Origin: CADEDV01 sp036383515
GTDB taxonomy: Bacteria; Bacteroidota; Bacteroidia; Chitinophagales; Chitinophagaceae
DNA length: 35,046 bases
NCBI GenBank assembly: GCA_036383515.1
Contig: DASVOE010000070.1
Location: 1 to 35,046, forward strand
Direction of reading: 5' to 3'
This document shows, in pieces, positions 1 through 7,504 of this stretch; the stretch's first letter is position 1, and each line of letters begins with the position of its first letter. Both the position numbers and the translations under genes were made by a program. Under the pieces are notes generated by a model, which saw only the letters and a program-made list of their open reading frames with translations, was not told where the DNA came from and ran no database searches.

Positions 1-31
1 AGTTTCTGTGGAAAAAATAAAAACGTAAAAA

Positions 32-64
32 TTTGGTTATCAAGTGGGAAAAAGTGTTATTTTG
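32..64 (+). promoter_or_regulatory. Candidate promoter of the dcw cluster
   Basis: TTTG at 32-35 and TATTTTG at 58-64 resemble the Bacteroidota primary sigma factor elements (-33 TTTG and -7 TAnnTTTG). The match is imperfect: 22 bases separate the elements and the -7 element has one base fewer than consensus between TA and TTTG. Transcription would start near 70, about 30 bases before mraZ. A second loose match, TAAATTTTG at 76-84, is possible. The region overlaps the GTG boxes at 41-68, as expected of an autoregulated promoter. Confidence 0.35.
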
Positions 65-68
65 TGTC
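41..68 (+). promoter_or_regulatory. Candidate MraZ operator (three direct repeats)
   Basis: Three GTG boxes lie exactly 10 bp apart: AAGTGGG (GTG at 44), AAAGTGT (GTG at 54) and TTTGTGT (GTG at 64). MraZ is known to bind one-helical-turn direct repeats of this kind upstream of its own gene (TGGGN with 5-nt spacers in Escherichia coli, AAAGTG[T/G] repeats in Mycoplasma). The boxes overlap the candidate promoter and end 33 bases before mraZ. Occupancy would therefore be expected to block RNA polymerase and couple the cluster to MraZ level. Regulation is inferred from position and spacing only. Confidence 0.6.
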
Positions 69-100
69 AATTAATTAAATTTTGACTCAAACCCCTGATA

Positions 101-565
101 ATGACAGGCTTTCTCGGAGAATTCGAGGCTACTTTGGACGCCAAGGGGCGGTTCCTCCTCCCGGCAGGGTTCAAAAAGCAATTGCCGGAAGCAGAAGGCA
201 GCAAGTTCGTTATCAACAGGGGATTTGAAAAATGTTTAGCTCTTTACCCAGTTAAAAACTGGGAACCGCTCTTTGCCGATATCAGCAAACTAAATGACTT
301 CGATCCGAAAGTGAGAGAGTTTCGCCGCTACTTTTTAAATGGCGCCACGTTCGTGGAACCGGATAGTGCAGGTCGTTTACTGGTGCCACCCAACCTGAAA
401 GATCATGCAGGCTTGGAAAAAGATATAGTGCTGGTAGCAGCGGTTAATAAAATAGAAATCTGGGATAGTAATAAGTACAAACAGCTCTTTGAATCATTTT
501 CACCGGATACATTCAGTGGTCTCGCCGACGAGGTGATGAACAAAAAACCGGGAATCGGAAATTAG
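101..565 (+). CDS. mraZ: Transcriptional regulator MraZ
   Basis: MraZ is a DNA-binding regulator of the division and cell wall cluster, forming ring-shaped oligomers on repeats upstream of itself. The 154-residue product has the two expected SpoVT/AbrB-like halves. Each carries the hallmark D-x-x-G-R-x-x-x-P pattern: DAKGRFLLP at about residues 13-21 and DSAGRLLVP at about 88-96. The length is normal for Bacteroidota. The ATG at 101 gives the usual N-terminus, in which a short leader runs straight into the first beta strands (GEFEATLD). It is the first gene of a co-directional cluster ending with ftsZ, and rsmH follows after 15 bases. The candidate operator just upstream suggests autorepression. 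Confidence 0.95.
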   Translation: MTGFLGEFEATLDAKGRFLLPAGFKKQLPEAEGSKFVINRGFEKCLALYPVKNWEPLFADISKLNDFDPKVREFRRYFLNGATFVEPDSAGRLLVPPNLKDHAGLEKDIVLVAAVNKIEIWDSNKYKQLFESFSPDTFSGLADEVMNKKPGIGN

Positions 566-580
566 CAATCCAATAAAGGA

Positions 581-1534
581 ATGAGTAACCTGAGTAACGA
601 TAATCCAACTCCAAATTCTCCGTTCCAACATTATCATGTGCCGGTTCTGCTCAACGAGGTCATAGATGGTCTGCATATTCAACCCGATGGCATTTATGTT
701 GATTGCACGTTTGGAGGAGGTGGCCATTCCAAAACTCTTCTCTCCAAATTAAGTGCAAAGGGAAAGTTGATTGTTTTTGACCAGGACGATGACGCCAGGA
801 AAAACCTGCCGGATGACGATCGTGTAATCTTTGTGCCGCACAACTTTCGTCACCTGCAACGGTTTCTTCGGCTACATCACATCACAGCCGTTGATGGCAT
901 CATGGCAGACCTGGGCGTAAGCAGTCACCAGTTTGATGAAGCGGGCAGAGGATTCTCGATCCGTTTTGACGCCGCATTGGATATGCGCATGGATCAGCGG
1001 CAAACACTGACAGCATTTGATGTGGTCAACACCTACAGCGAACAACAACTCCATAAGTTGTTTGAACAGTATGGAGAAGTGACCAACTCAAAAACACTGG
1101 CCAAAACAATTGTGCAGGTTCGCAGCACTGCCTCGCTGAAGACGATCGATAATTTTAAGAATGCACTCCGTGAAATTGTGAAAGGAAACCCCAACAAATA
1201 TTTCGCCCAGGTTTTCCAGGCATTGCGCATTGAAGTGAATGATGAATTAGGTGCATTAAAAGAAATGCTGCAGCAAATTCCAAAACTGCTAAAACCAGGA
1301 GGCCGGGTGGCCATCATTACGTTTCATTCCCTAGAGGACAGGCTGGTAAAGATTTTTTTTCGTCGCGGAACATTTGAGGAACCGGAAGCAAATCCTTTTA
1401 CCAATGACGAACAGGTGAACGAATTGAAAATAATCACGAAGAAACCTATTGTGGCTGGTGATAAGGAAATGAAACAAAATTCAAGAGCAAGAAGCGCCAA
1501 GCTGAGAGTGGCGGAGAAAGTAATGATGGTGTAG
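581..1534 (+). CDS. rsmH: 16S rRNA (cytosine-1402-N4)-methyltransferase RsmH
   Basis: RsmH (formerly MraW) methylates N4 of C1402 in the 16S rRNA decoding centre using S-adenosylmethionine. The 317-residue protein shows HVPVLLNEVI near residue 19, the SAM-binding loop DCTFGGGGHS at residues 41-50, and the MADLGVSSHQFD motif. RIEVNDELGALKEML and ITFHSLEDRLVK follow in the C-terminal half. The C-terminus ends in the usual N-S-R-A-R-S-A-K-L-R block. It follows mraZ by 15 bases, the standard order. An AAAGGA run abuts the ATG with no spacing, so it is not a normal ribosome binding site. The residues before HVPVLL are variable in the family, so the exact start is slightly uncertain. Confidence 0.96.
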   Translation: MSNLSNDNPTPNSPFQHYHVPVLLNEVIDGLHIQPDGIYVDCTFGGGGHSKTLLSKLSAKGKLIVFDQDDDARKNLPDDDRVIFVPHNFRHLQRFLRLHHITAVDGIMADLGVSSHQFDEAGRGFSIRFDAALDMRMDQRQTLTAFDVVNTYSEQQLHKLFEQYGEVTNSKTLAKTIVQVRSTASLKTIDNFKNALREIVKGNPNKYFAQVFQALRIEVNDELGALKEMLQQIPKLLKPGGRVAIITFHSLEDRLVKIFFRRGTFEEPEANPFTNDEQVNELKIITKKPIVAGDKEMKQNSRARSAKLRVAEKVMMV

Positions 1535-1588
1535 AGATTACAAAGATGCAACTCATATAAAGGAGATAAAGATTTTACAAAATCTATA

Positions 1589-1633
1589 TCCTTTGAAATC
1601 AACCCTTGCCTGACGACAGGCAGCTTCAAAGGA
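1589..1633. repeat. Bulged inverted repeat ahead of ftsL
   Basis: The outer arms TCCTTTGAA (1589-1597) and TTCAAAGGA (1625-1633) are perfectly complementary. They enclose a second hairpin, TGCCTG-ACGA-CAGGCA (1607-1622). The structure ends 28 bases before the ftsL-like ATG. There is no T tract, so it is not a classical terminator. The inner hairpin resembles the CCTGCC/GGCAGG hairpin after ftsZ (17877-17914), which suggests a dispersed repeat. Confidence 0.6.
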
Positions 1634-1660
1634 AAGTGAAAAACCAACCAACGATTATTA

Positions 1661-2017
1661 ATGCAGGAGCAGGAAACAATACCAGGAAAAGAAAGCAGGC
1701 TCAACCCGGTAGCTGCCGGGTGGAAGCGATGGCTGAATTACCAGTCCATCGTAAAACAGGTGCCTTTCTTTTTATTTCTCGCTGTGCTGGCAGTTGTTTA
1801 TATCTATAATGGTCATAATGCAGATAAGACCATTCGAAGTATCAACCGAACTGCAAAAGAAGTGAAAGAATTGCAATGGGAATATAAAACAGTGAAAGGA
1901 GAAGTAATGTTTAAAAGCAAGCAAAGTGAACTGACAAAAGCAGTGGAGCCACTAGGATTAAAAGAATTAGTGCAGTCGCCGGTGGTGTTGAATGATAGTA
2001 TGGCAAATCAGAATTAA
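1661..2017 (+). CDS. FtsL-like cell division protein
   Basis: This small bitopic membrane protein of 118 residues occupies the ftsL position between rsmH and ftsI. It has a charged cytoplasmic N-terminus (about 1-33), one hydrophobic segment at about 34-50 (PFFLFLAVLAVVYIY), and a charged helical region at about 55-105 likely to form a short coiled coil outside the membrane. That architecture fits FtsL, which partners FtsB/FtsQ and activates FtsW-FtsI. Sequence similarity to proteobacterial FtsL is negligible, as is usual in Bacteroidota, so the name rests on topology and location. The ATG at 1661 is preferred; an overlapping reading frame that begins at 1606 lacks these properties. Confidence 0.8.
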   Translation: MQEQETIPGKESRLNPVAAGWKRWLNYQSIVKQVPFFLFLAVLAVVYIYNGHNADKTIRSINRTAKEVKELQWEYKTVKGEVMFKSKQSELTKAVEPLGLKELVQSPVVLNDSMANQN

Positions 2018-2107
2018 ATGACTATCTCCTCCCTGGGGGCGAATGAAATGAATATAAATGGGATAGGAAACGGGGTGAGTTGATGAACAAACAACAGAAC
2101 GATGAAG

Positions 2108-2125
2108 ACCCGATAGCTATCGGGT
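2108..2125. repeat. Dispersed palindrome ACCCGATAGCTATCGGGT
   Basis: A perfect 18-bp palindrome lies in the 186-base spacer between ftsL and ftsI. Near-identical palindromes occur at 7382-7399, 8859-8878 and 32697-32714, always outside genes. The rest of this spacer (2018-2203) is GATGA/AACA-rich sequence with no convincing gene. Confidence 0.75.
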
Positions 2126-2203
2126 GCGACGCAACAGACGATGAACAGAGAACTGGACGATGACAACATAAAAAATCTTGACCATATATAGTATGATCAA
2201 TGA

Positions 2204-4369
2204 TTGAGGCAACTAACTAAGAATACAAGCAAAGCGGCATTGGAAGTAAAACGTGACATACTGTGGAGAGTTTACCTCAGTTTTCTTGGCATGGTAGTGC
2301 TGAGTTTATTGATATTGGGTAAAGCCTTTTATATCCAGCGATTCCAGGGAGAACACTGGCGCAGCATGAGTGACAGCATGCACCAGAAGATTCAGGAACT
2401 GGATGCTGACAGGGGCACTATCTATAGCGAAGATGGACAAATGCTCAGCACCTCTCTTCCTCAATTTGATATCTACATCGATTTTTTAGCGGATGGGCTA
2501 AGAGCAAAGAATGGAAAAGTATTCAAGACAAATATTGATTCCTTCTCGATAGCGCTTGCTGATTTTTTCAATGATAAAACAGCTGTACAGTATAAAAAGG
2601 ATTTGCAGGCTGCTTATAAAAATAAGAACCGCTATTATTCATTAAGAAAGAAGATGACGTTTGATGAATATAAAACTTTCCGGCAGTTACCGCTGGTAAA
2701 GCTGGGAAGAAATAAAAGCGGTGTGATTGTAGAAGAGAACAGCAAACGGGTTTCCCCATTTGGATTATTAGCCAACCGGACAGTCGGCTTATCGCGGGAG
2801 CATATTGCCAGCAACGGTAAAATGAAGAAACAGAATGTAGGACTGGAAAAAAGTTATGATAGTTTATTAACAGGACAAAAAGGACAACGGTTGGTTCGCT
2901 ATATAGCAGGTGGTGCCGTGCCGGTGGAAGGTTTCCAGATAGAACCAGAAAACGGGAAAGATATTTTTACCACGTTGGATGTAAACATCCAGGATATTTC
3001 GCAGCAGGCATTGTTGAAAATGATGGAAAAAAGTGAAGCTCAGTACGGCACCTGCATTGTGATGGAAACAAAAACAGGAAAGATAAAAGCAATTGCGAAT
3101 CTTGGTCGCCGGCCGGATGGCAGTTATTGGGAAGATGATAATTATGCATTACGTGTTACTGAGCCAGGTTCTACTATCAAGTTAGTTACACTTTTATCAG
3201 TGTTGGATAAAGGCAGTTCTAAATTAAATGACCTGGTAGAGGTAGGTAGTGCCGGCCAGATGCAGGTGGGGCCAAGGATGGTAAACGATGCCGAACGTCA
3301 GCCTAAACCTGTAGAAACAGTAAAAGAATGTTTTGCTCATAGTTCAAATGTGGGCATGAGCAAACTGGCGTTGAAAGCATTTGGAAACAATCCTAAAGAA
3401 TTCAAAGAATATTTACATCGCTATCATTTAGATACCCGTTCATCAATTGACCTCGCTAATATTCCTTCACCACGATTGGCACCACTTGAAAAAGGAAATG
3501 GGGGCCTGATGAATATGCTGACGATGAGTTTTGGTTATGCAATCCAGGTAAGTCCTTTACAAACACTCACCTTATATAATGCTATTGCCAATGATGGAAA
3601 GATGATGAAGCCTTACCTCGTGAACAGCATACAAAACAATGGCATCATTGCCCGTCAATTTGAACCTACGGTGCTCGAAGAAAAAATATGTAAAACAGAA
3701 GTGCTGAAAGCGGCGAAGGAATCTATGGAAGCCGTGGTGACAGAAGGAACTGGACGACCAGCGTTTAAAGACATGCCCTTTGCTGTAGCTGGTAAAACAG
3801 GAACAGCCCATGTGGCCGATGGAGATGTAAAGTATGGACATGGTGTTTACCAGGCGTCTTTCGTCGGATATTTTCCGGCTGATAAACCACAATACTCTTG
3901 TATCGTAGTAATAAGAACGAAGCCGCATGCCGCATTGCATTATGGCGGACAATTAGGTGCGCCGGTATTCAGGGAGATCGCTACCAAGCTATATGCAATG
4001 TATGTGGAACAGAAAGCGGCCAGCCTGTATACTGTTAAAAAAGATAGTGCTGCTTATTTCTATGCAGGAAACACAGCTAATATAAAACAGGTGTTTGGCG
4101 CTTTGAATATGAACTATGCCGACTCGGTGCAGCAAAACAAATGGGCTAGCGTATACGCCTATAATTATCAACCGGTGATACGGGCCAATAACGTGAAGGA
4201 GAAACTGATGCCAAATGTAAAAGGCATGGGATTGAAGGATGCATTGTATTTATTGGAGAGCATGGGGTTGAAAGTAGCAGTAAATGGTAAAGGCAAAGTG
4301 AAAAATCAATCTATATCGGCAGGCACTGCATTGGCCCGGGGATTAACAGTGATGCTGGAATTGAGTTGA
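2204..4369 (+). CDS. ftsI: Division-specific transpeptidase FtsI (PBP3) with one PASTA domain
   Basis: FtsI is the septal peptidoglycan transpeptidase that works with FtsW. A membrane anchor lies at about residues 21-45, followed by the PBP dimerisation region and a transpeptidase domain. The catalytic motifs are S323-T-I-K326, S380-S-N382 and K531-T-G533 (numbered from 2204). A single PASTA domain spans about 669-721. There is no ATG before the membrane segment. The frame opens right after a stop at 2201-2203, so the start must be TTG at 2204 or TTG at 2240. The latter gives a protein opening with EVKRDILWRVY, which looks closer to the family N-terminus. Use of a TTG start suggests low translation. 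It belongs to the dcw cluster; murE follows after 29 bases. Confidence 0.94.
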   Translation: MRQLTKNTSKAALEVKRDILWRVYLSFLGMVVLSLLILGKAFYIQRFQGEHWRSMSDSMHQKIQELDADRGTIYSEDGQMLSTSLPQFDIYIDFLADGLRAKNGKVFKTNIDSFSIALADFFNDKTAVQYKKDLQAAYKNKNRYYSLRKKMTFDEYKTFRQLPLVKLGRNKSGVIVEENSKRVSPFGLLANRTVGLSREHIASNGKMKKQNVGLEKSYDSLLTGQKGQRLVRYIAGGAVPVEGFQIEPENGKDIFTTLDVNIQDISQQALLKMMEKSEAQYGTCIVMETKTGKIKAIANLGRRPDGSYWEDDNYALRVTEPGSTIKLVTLLSVLDKGSSKLNDLVEVGSAGQMQVGPRMVNDAERQPKPVETVKECFAHSSNVGMSKLALKAFGNNPKEFKEYLHRYHLDTRSSIDLANIPSPRLAPLEKGNGGLMNMLTMSFGYAIQVSPLQTLTLYNAIANDGKMMKPYLVNSIQNNGIIARQFEPTVLEEKICKTEVLKAAKESMEAVVTEGTGRPAFKDMPFAVAGKTGTAHVADGDVKYGHGVYQASFVGYFPADKPQYSCIVVIRTKPHAALHYGGQLGAPVFREIATKLYAMYVEQKAASLYTVKKDSAAYFYAGNTANIKQVFGALNMNYADSVQQNKWASVYAYNYQPVIRANNVKEKLMPNVKGMGLKDALYLLESMGLKVAVNGKGKVKNQSISAGTALARGLTVMLELS

Positions 4370-4398
4370 ACAGTTTAATGTTTTAAAAGAGGTAGTTC

Positions 4399-5862
4399 GT
4401 GTTACTGAGAGATACACTATATAAGGTGAAGTTGATAGCGGTGAACGGCAGTACTGATGTGGAGATAAAGGATGTGCAGATCGATTCGAGAAAAGTGAAA
4501 CCGGGTTCTGTGTTTATAGCGGTAAAAGGTGCAGCGGCTGATGGTCACGAGTTCATTGATAAAGCAATTGAGAATGGCGCAACGGTGGTAGTGTGTGAAA
4601 TAATGCCGGTAGCGTTGAAAAAAGAAGTAGTGTATGTGCAGGCAGAGAATAGTGCAGCTGCAGCTGGGTATATGGCGAACAATTTTTTTGGTCAGCCATC
4701 GGAGAAGATGAAAGTGGTGGGAGTAACGGGAACGAATGGGAAGACAACAATAGCAACATTATTATATAAGCTCTTTACAGCATTGGGATATAAATGTGGA
4801 CTGCTGAGCACTGTTGATAATCACATTGGTGATAAAATAGTGCCCGCTACGCATACCACACCGGATGCCATCAGCCTGAATCAGTTGATGAAGCAGATGT
4901 ATGATGAAGGATGTACACATGTGTTCATGGAAGTGAGCTCACATGCCATTCACCAGCATCGCATCACCGGTTTGCAGTTTGCGGGAGGGTTGTTCAGCAA
5001 CATCACACATGATCACCTGGATTATCATAAAACGTTTGATGAATATATCCGGGTGAAGAAAGTCTTTTTTGATGGTTTGTCTTCAGCAGCGTTTGCGATC
5101 AGCAATGCAGATGACAAAAGAGGGCTGGTGATGTTGCAGAATACGAATGCAAAAAAATATTTGTACAGCCTGAAGACAATGGCTGATTTCAAGGGAAAGA
5201 TCCTTGAAAATAGTTTGACAGGATTAGTGATGAATATAAATGACCAGGAGGTTCATTTCAGGTTGATCGGTGAGTTCAATGCCTATAACCTGCTGGCCGT
5301 TTTTGGTGCTGCTACTTGTATGGGTGAAGAGAAACAGGAAGTGTTGCGTTGTTTGAGTGTGTTAACGGGTGCTGAAGGCAGGTTTGAATATATGTTATCA
5401 GCGAAAGAAAAAGTGATTGCGATAGTGGATTATGCACACACACCTGATGCTCTTTTAAATGTGCTGGCTACGATTAAGAAACTGAAGAAAGGATTTGAAA
5501 CAGTGATCACGGTGGTAGGCTGCGGTGGAGACAGGGATAAAACAAAACGACCGGTGATGGCAGCTGCGGCTTGTGAGCATAGTGATAAGGTGATATTCAC
5601 CAGTGATAATCCAAGAGGTGAAGATCCGGCGCAGATCATAAAGGATATGGAAGAAGGATTGGCAGTGGCTTATAAAAGAAAATATATCTCGATAATGGAC
5701 AGGAGAGAGGCGATTAAAACAGCGGTCAGTTTAGCAAAACCGGAAGACATCATCTTAATAGCCGGGAAAGGACATGAAAAATACCAGGAGATAAAAGGAG
5801 TAAGAATTCATTTTGATGACAAAGAAATAGTGAAAGAGATGTTTGAGTTGTTGGATAAATAA
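4399..5862 (+). CDS. murE: UDP-MurNAc-L-Ala-D-Glu:meso-diaminopimelate ligase MurE
   Basis: MurE adds the third stem-peptide residue in cytoplasmic peptidoglycan precursor synthesis. The 487-residue product has the N-terminal UDP-binding region (DSRKVKPGSVFIAVKG), the ATP loop G111-TNGKTT117, and the C-terminal Mur ligase domain ending with GKGHEKYQ. The D403-N-P-R406 motif is the known signature of ligases that add meso-diaminopimelate rather than lysine, so the peptidoglycan is predicted to be A1-gamma type. The start is GTG at 4399, with a purine-rich AAAGAGGT run upstream. It lies 29 bases after ftsI and 58 before mraY, in standard cluster order. Confidence 0.96.
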   Translation: MLLRDTLYKVKLIAVNGSTDVEIKDVQIDSRKVKPGSVFIAVKGAAADGHEFIDKAIENGATVVVCEIMPVALKKEVVYVQAENSAAAAGYMANNFFGQPSEKMKVVGVTGTNGKTTIATLLYKLFTALGYKCGLLSTVDNHIGDKIVPATHTTPDAISLNQLMKQMYDEGCTHVFMEVSSHAIHQHRITGLQFAGGLFSNITHDHLDYHKTFDEYIRVKKVFFDGLSSAAFAISNADDKRGLVMLQNTNAKKYLYSLKTMADFKGKILENSLTGLVMNINDQEVHFRLIGEFNAYNLLAVFGAATCMGEEKQEVLRCLSVLTGAEGRFEYMLSAKEKVIAIVDYAHTPDALLNVLATIKKLKKGFETVITVVGCGGDRDKTKRPVMAAAACEHSDKVIFTSDNPRGEDPAQIIKDMEEGLAVAYKRKYISIMDRREAIKTAVSLAKPEDIILIAGKGHEKYQEIKGVRIHFDDKEIVKEMFELLDK

Positions 5863-5891
5863 GGAACGTAAAATAAAAGGCAAAGAGCAAG

Positions 5892-5918
5892 AACTCATAA
5901 CCCGTAACCAATAACCAG
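5892..5918 (+). repeat. Degenerate AACTCATAACC leader repeat before mraY
   Basis: AACTCATAACCCGTAACC followed by AATAACCAG forms an imperfect short-period array ending two bases before the mraY ATG. Similar strings lie before ftsW (8924-8953), after ftsQ in reverse complement (14046-14075) and before the hydroxyacyl-CoA dehydrogenase gene (25363-25384). No complementary arms are visible, so its role, if any, is probably not a hairpin. Confidence 0.5.
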
Positions 5919-5920
5919 CG

Positions 5921-7198
5921 ATGCTGTATCATTTATTTGAATGGTTTAAATCAAAGGGAATAAGTTTCCCGGGAATCAACCTGATGGATTTCATTACCGT
6001 CAGGGTGATGCTTGCAGTGCTGTTGTCATTGCTGATCGCCATGGTGTATGGGAAGAAGCTGATCCGTTACCTGCAAAAGAAACAAGTGGGTGAGTCGGTT
6101 CGGGATCTGGGATTGGCTGGTGAACAAACTAAAAAAGGCACACCGACCATGGGTGGACTGATCATTATTGCAGCGATCATTATACCTACACTTTTATTTG
6201 CCCGGTTAGATACGGTTTATATTATACTGATGTTGGTGGCTACTGTTTGGTTAGGGATCATCGGTTTTGTAGATGATTATTTAAAACTGAGAGCAAAGAA
6301 GATAGCACAACAGCAGGGCGTGGCCTATAAAAAAGGTGATAAGGATGGATTGGCTGGTTGGTTCAAGATCTTGGGTCAGGTAGGGTTGGGAATTACAGTA
6401 GGAGCAGTTCTCTATTTTAATAGTAATGTAAATATTTGGAGAGAATACCAGGGAACACCGAAGCCAGGTGATAAAACTATTATCACAAAACAAGTAAATA
6501 ACGAACCAAAGCATTTTGTTGTAACAAAAGAGCCAATTACGACTATTCCTTTTGTAAAAAACCATGAATTTAATTATACCAAACTGTTGCCGGCATCGTG
6601 GAGGGAATATTCATGGATACTATATATACTGATTGTGATCTTCATTATTACTGCAGTATCAAATGGCGCTAACATAACCGACGGGTTAGATGGATTAGCT
6701 ACCGGCACTTCTGCATTGATAGGTGTATGCCTGGGCATATTTGCTTATGCCAGTGGTAATCTCTTTTTCGCTGATTATCTCAATATCATGTACATACCCA
6801 ACCTGGGTGAGCTGTCCATATTTATTGCAGCGATGGTAGGAGCCTGTATCGGTTTCTTATGGTATAACTCTTACCCGGCACAAGTATTTATGGGTGATAC
6901 AGGTAGTTTAACACTCGGAGGAATCATTGCAGCTATTGCCATCATCGTTCATAAAGAACTACTGATACCGATTTTCTGCGGCGTATTCTTGGTAGAGAAT
7001 ATCAGTGTGGTGGCACAGGTTGGTTATTTCAAATACACGAAGAAAAAATTTGGTGAAGGCAGACGAATCTTTTTGATGAGTCCCCTGCATCACCATTACC
7101 AGAAGAAAGGTTTACATGAAGCGAAGATCGTAACGAGGTTCTGGATAGTGACAGTGCTCTGTGTGATATTAAGTATTGCAACCTTGAAGCTGAGATAA
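5921..7198 (+). CDS. mraY: Phospho-N-acetylmuramoyl-pentapeptide transferase MraY
   Basis: MraY transfers phospho-MurNAc-pentapeptide from UDP to undecaprenyl phosphate, making lipid I at the inner membrane. The 425-residue polytopic protein shows the diagnostic motifs: KKGTPTMGG, FVDDYLK, the catalytic NITDGLDGLATG, FMGDTGSL and the cytoplasmic histidine loop PLHHHYQKKG. About ten membrane segments are recognisable. A long hydrophilic insert at about 175-225 makes it larger than the roughly 360-residue Escherichia coli enzyme; a longer MraY is usual for Bacteroidota. The ATG at 5921 gives an expected N-terminus (LYHLFEWF). Confidence 0.96.
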   Translation: MLYHLFEWFKSKGISFPGINLMDFITVRVMLAVLLSLLIAMVYGKKLIRYLQKKQVGESVRDLGLAGEQTKKGTPTMGGLIIIAAIIIPTLLFARLDTVYIILMLVATVWLGIIGFVDDYLKLRAKKIAQQQGVAYKKGDKDGLAGWFKILGQVGLGITVGAVLYFNSNVNIWREYQGTPKPGDKTIITKQVNNEPKHFVVTKEPITTIPFVKNHEFNYTKLLPASWREYSWILYILIVIFIITAVSNGANITDGLDGLATGTSALIGVCLGIFAYASGNLFFADYLNIMYIPNLGELSIFIAAMVGACIGFLWYNSYPAQVFMGDTGSLTLGGIIAAIAIIVHKELLIPIFCGVFLVENISVVAQVGYFKYTKKKFGEGRRIFLMSPLHHHYQKKGLHEAKIVTRFWIVTVLCVILSIATLKLR

Positions 7199-7301
7199 TA
7201 AATGAATGGAGATCGTAAGTAGTGATTAATGTGTAAAAGATGAAAGTGGTGGATCAGATGATTGTTAGTACTAAGATGAATAAAGTTATTATGCCCGGCC
7301 T

Positions 7302-7333
7302 CCCTCTCCGGCGGAGAGGGAATGAGGGTGAGG
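7302..7333 (+). repeat. Hairpin plus G-rich tail repeat, copy 1
   Basis: CCCTCTCCG (7302-7310) pairs with CGGAGAGGG (7312-7320), a 9-bp stem with a one-base loop. A second purine block, GAGGGTGAGG, follows. The layout (C-rich arm, complementary G-rich arm, then another G-rich block) is shared with copies at 11425, 11546, 14197, 15731, 15845, 23959 and 31186. Confidence 0.65.
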
Positions 7334-7381
7334 CTATTACTGAAAAACCCCGACCGATCCAGATCCTGCAGGAGAACCGTA

Positions 7382-7399
7382 TCCCGATAATTATCGGGA
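7382..7399. repeat. Dispersed palindrome, variant TCCCGATAATTATCGGGA
   Basis: A perfect 18-bp palindrome, differing from the copies at 2108 and 8859 only at the two central bases and the outermost base pair. It lies 105 bases before murD. Confidence 0.7.
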
Positions 7400-7504
7400 C
7401 TGATCCAAACCGAATTGTGGTGCAGTTTATTCAAAACTAATGCTTGTGAAAAACCAATCCCCCCTAACTAACCAAGGATTCCCTGGATAACCGGGAGTGG
7501 CTGT

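Larger units (their letters stand above)
7199..7504. other. Noncoding spacer between mraY and murD
   Basis: This 306-base gap has no convincing gene. A 66-codon open frame at 7240-7440 runs through two repeats and has no recognisable sequence. The gap holds a hairpin plus G-rich tail at 7302-7333 and a palindrome at 7382-7399. No classical terminator with a T tract is seen, so transcription into murD probably continues. Confidence 0.6.

Noticed and set aside
1606..1809. 67-codon frame overlapping the ftsL-like gene
   Set aside because: It overlaps ftsL in another frame, while the ftsL frame has the membrane segment and the expected position.
7240..7440. 66-codon open frame between mraY and murD
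   Set aside because: It runs through two repeats, has no family resemblance and no good start context.
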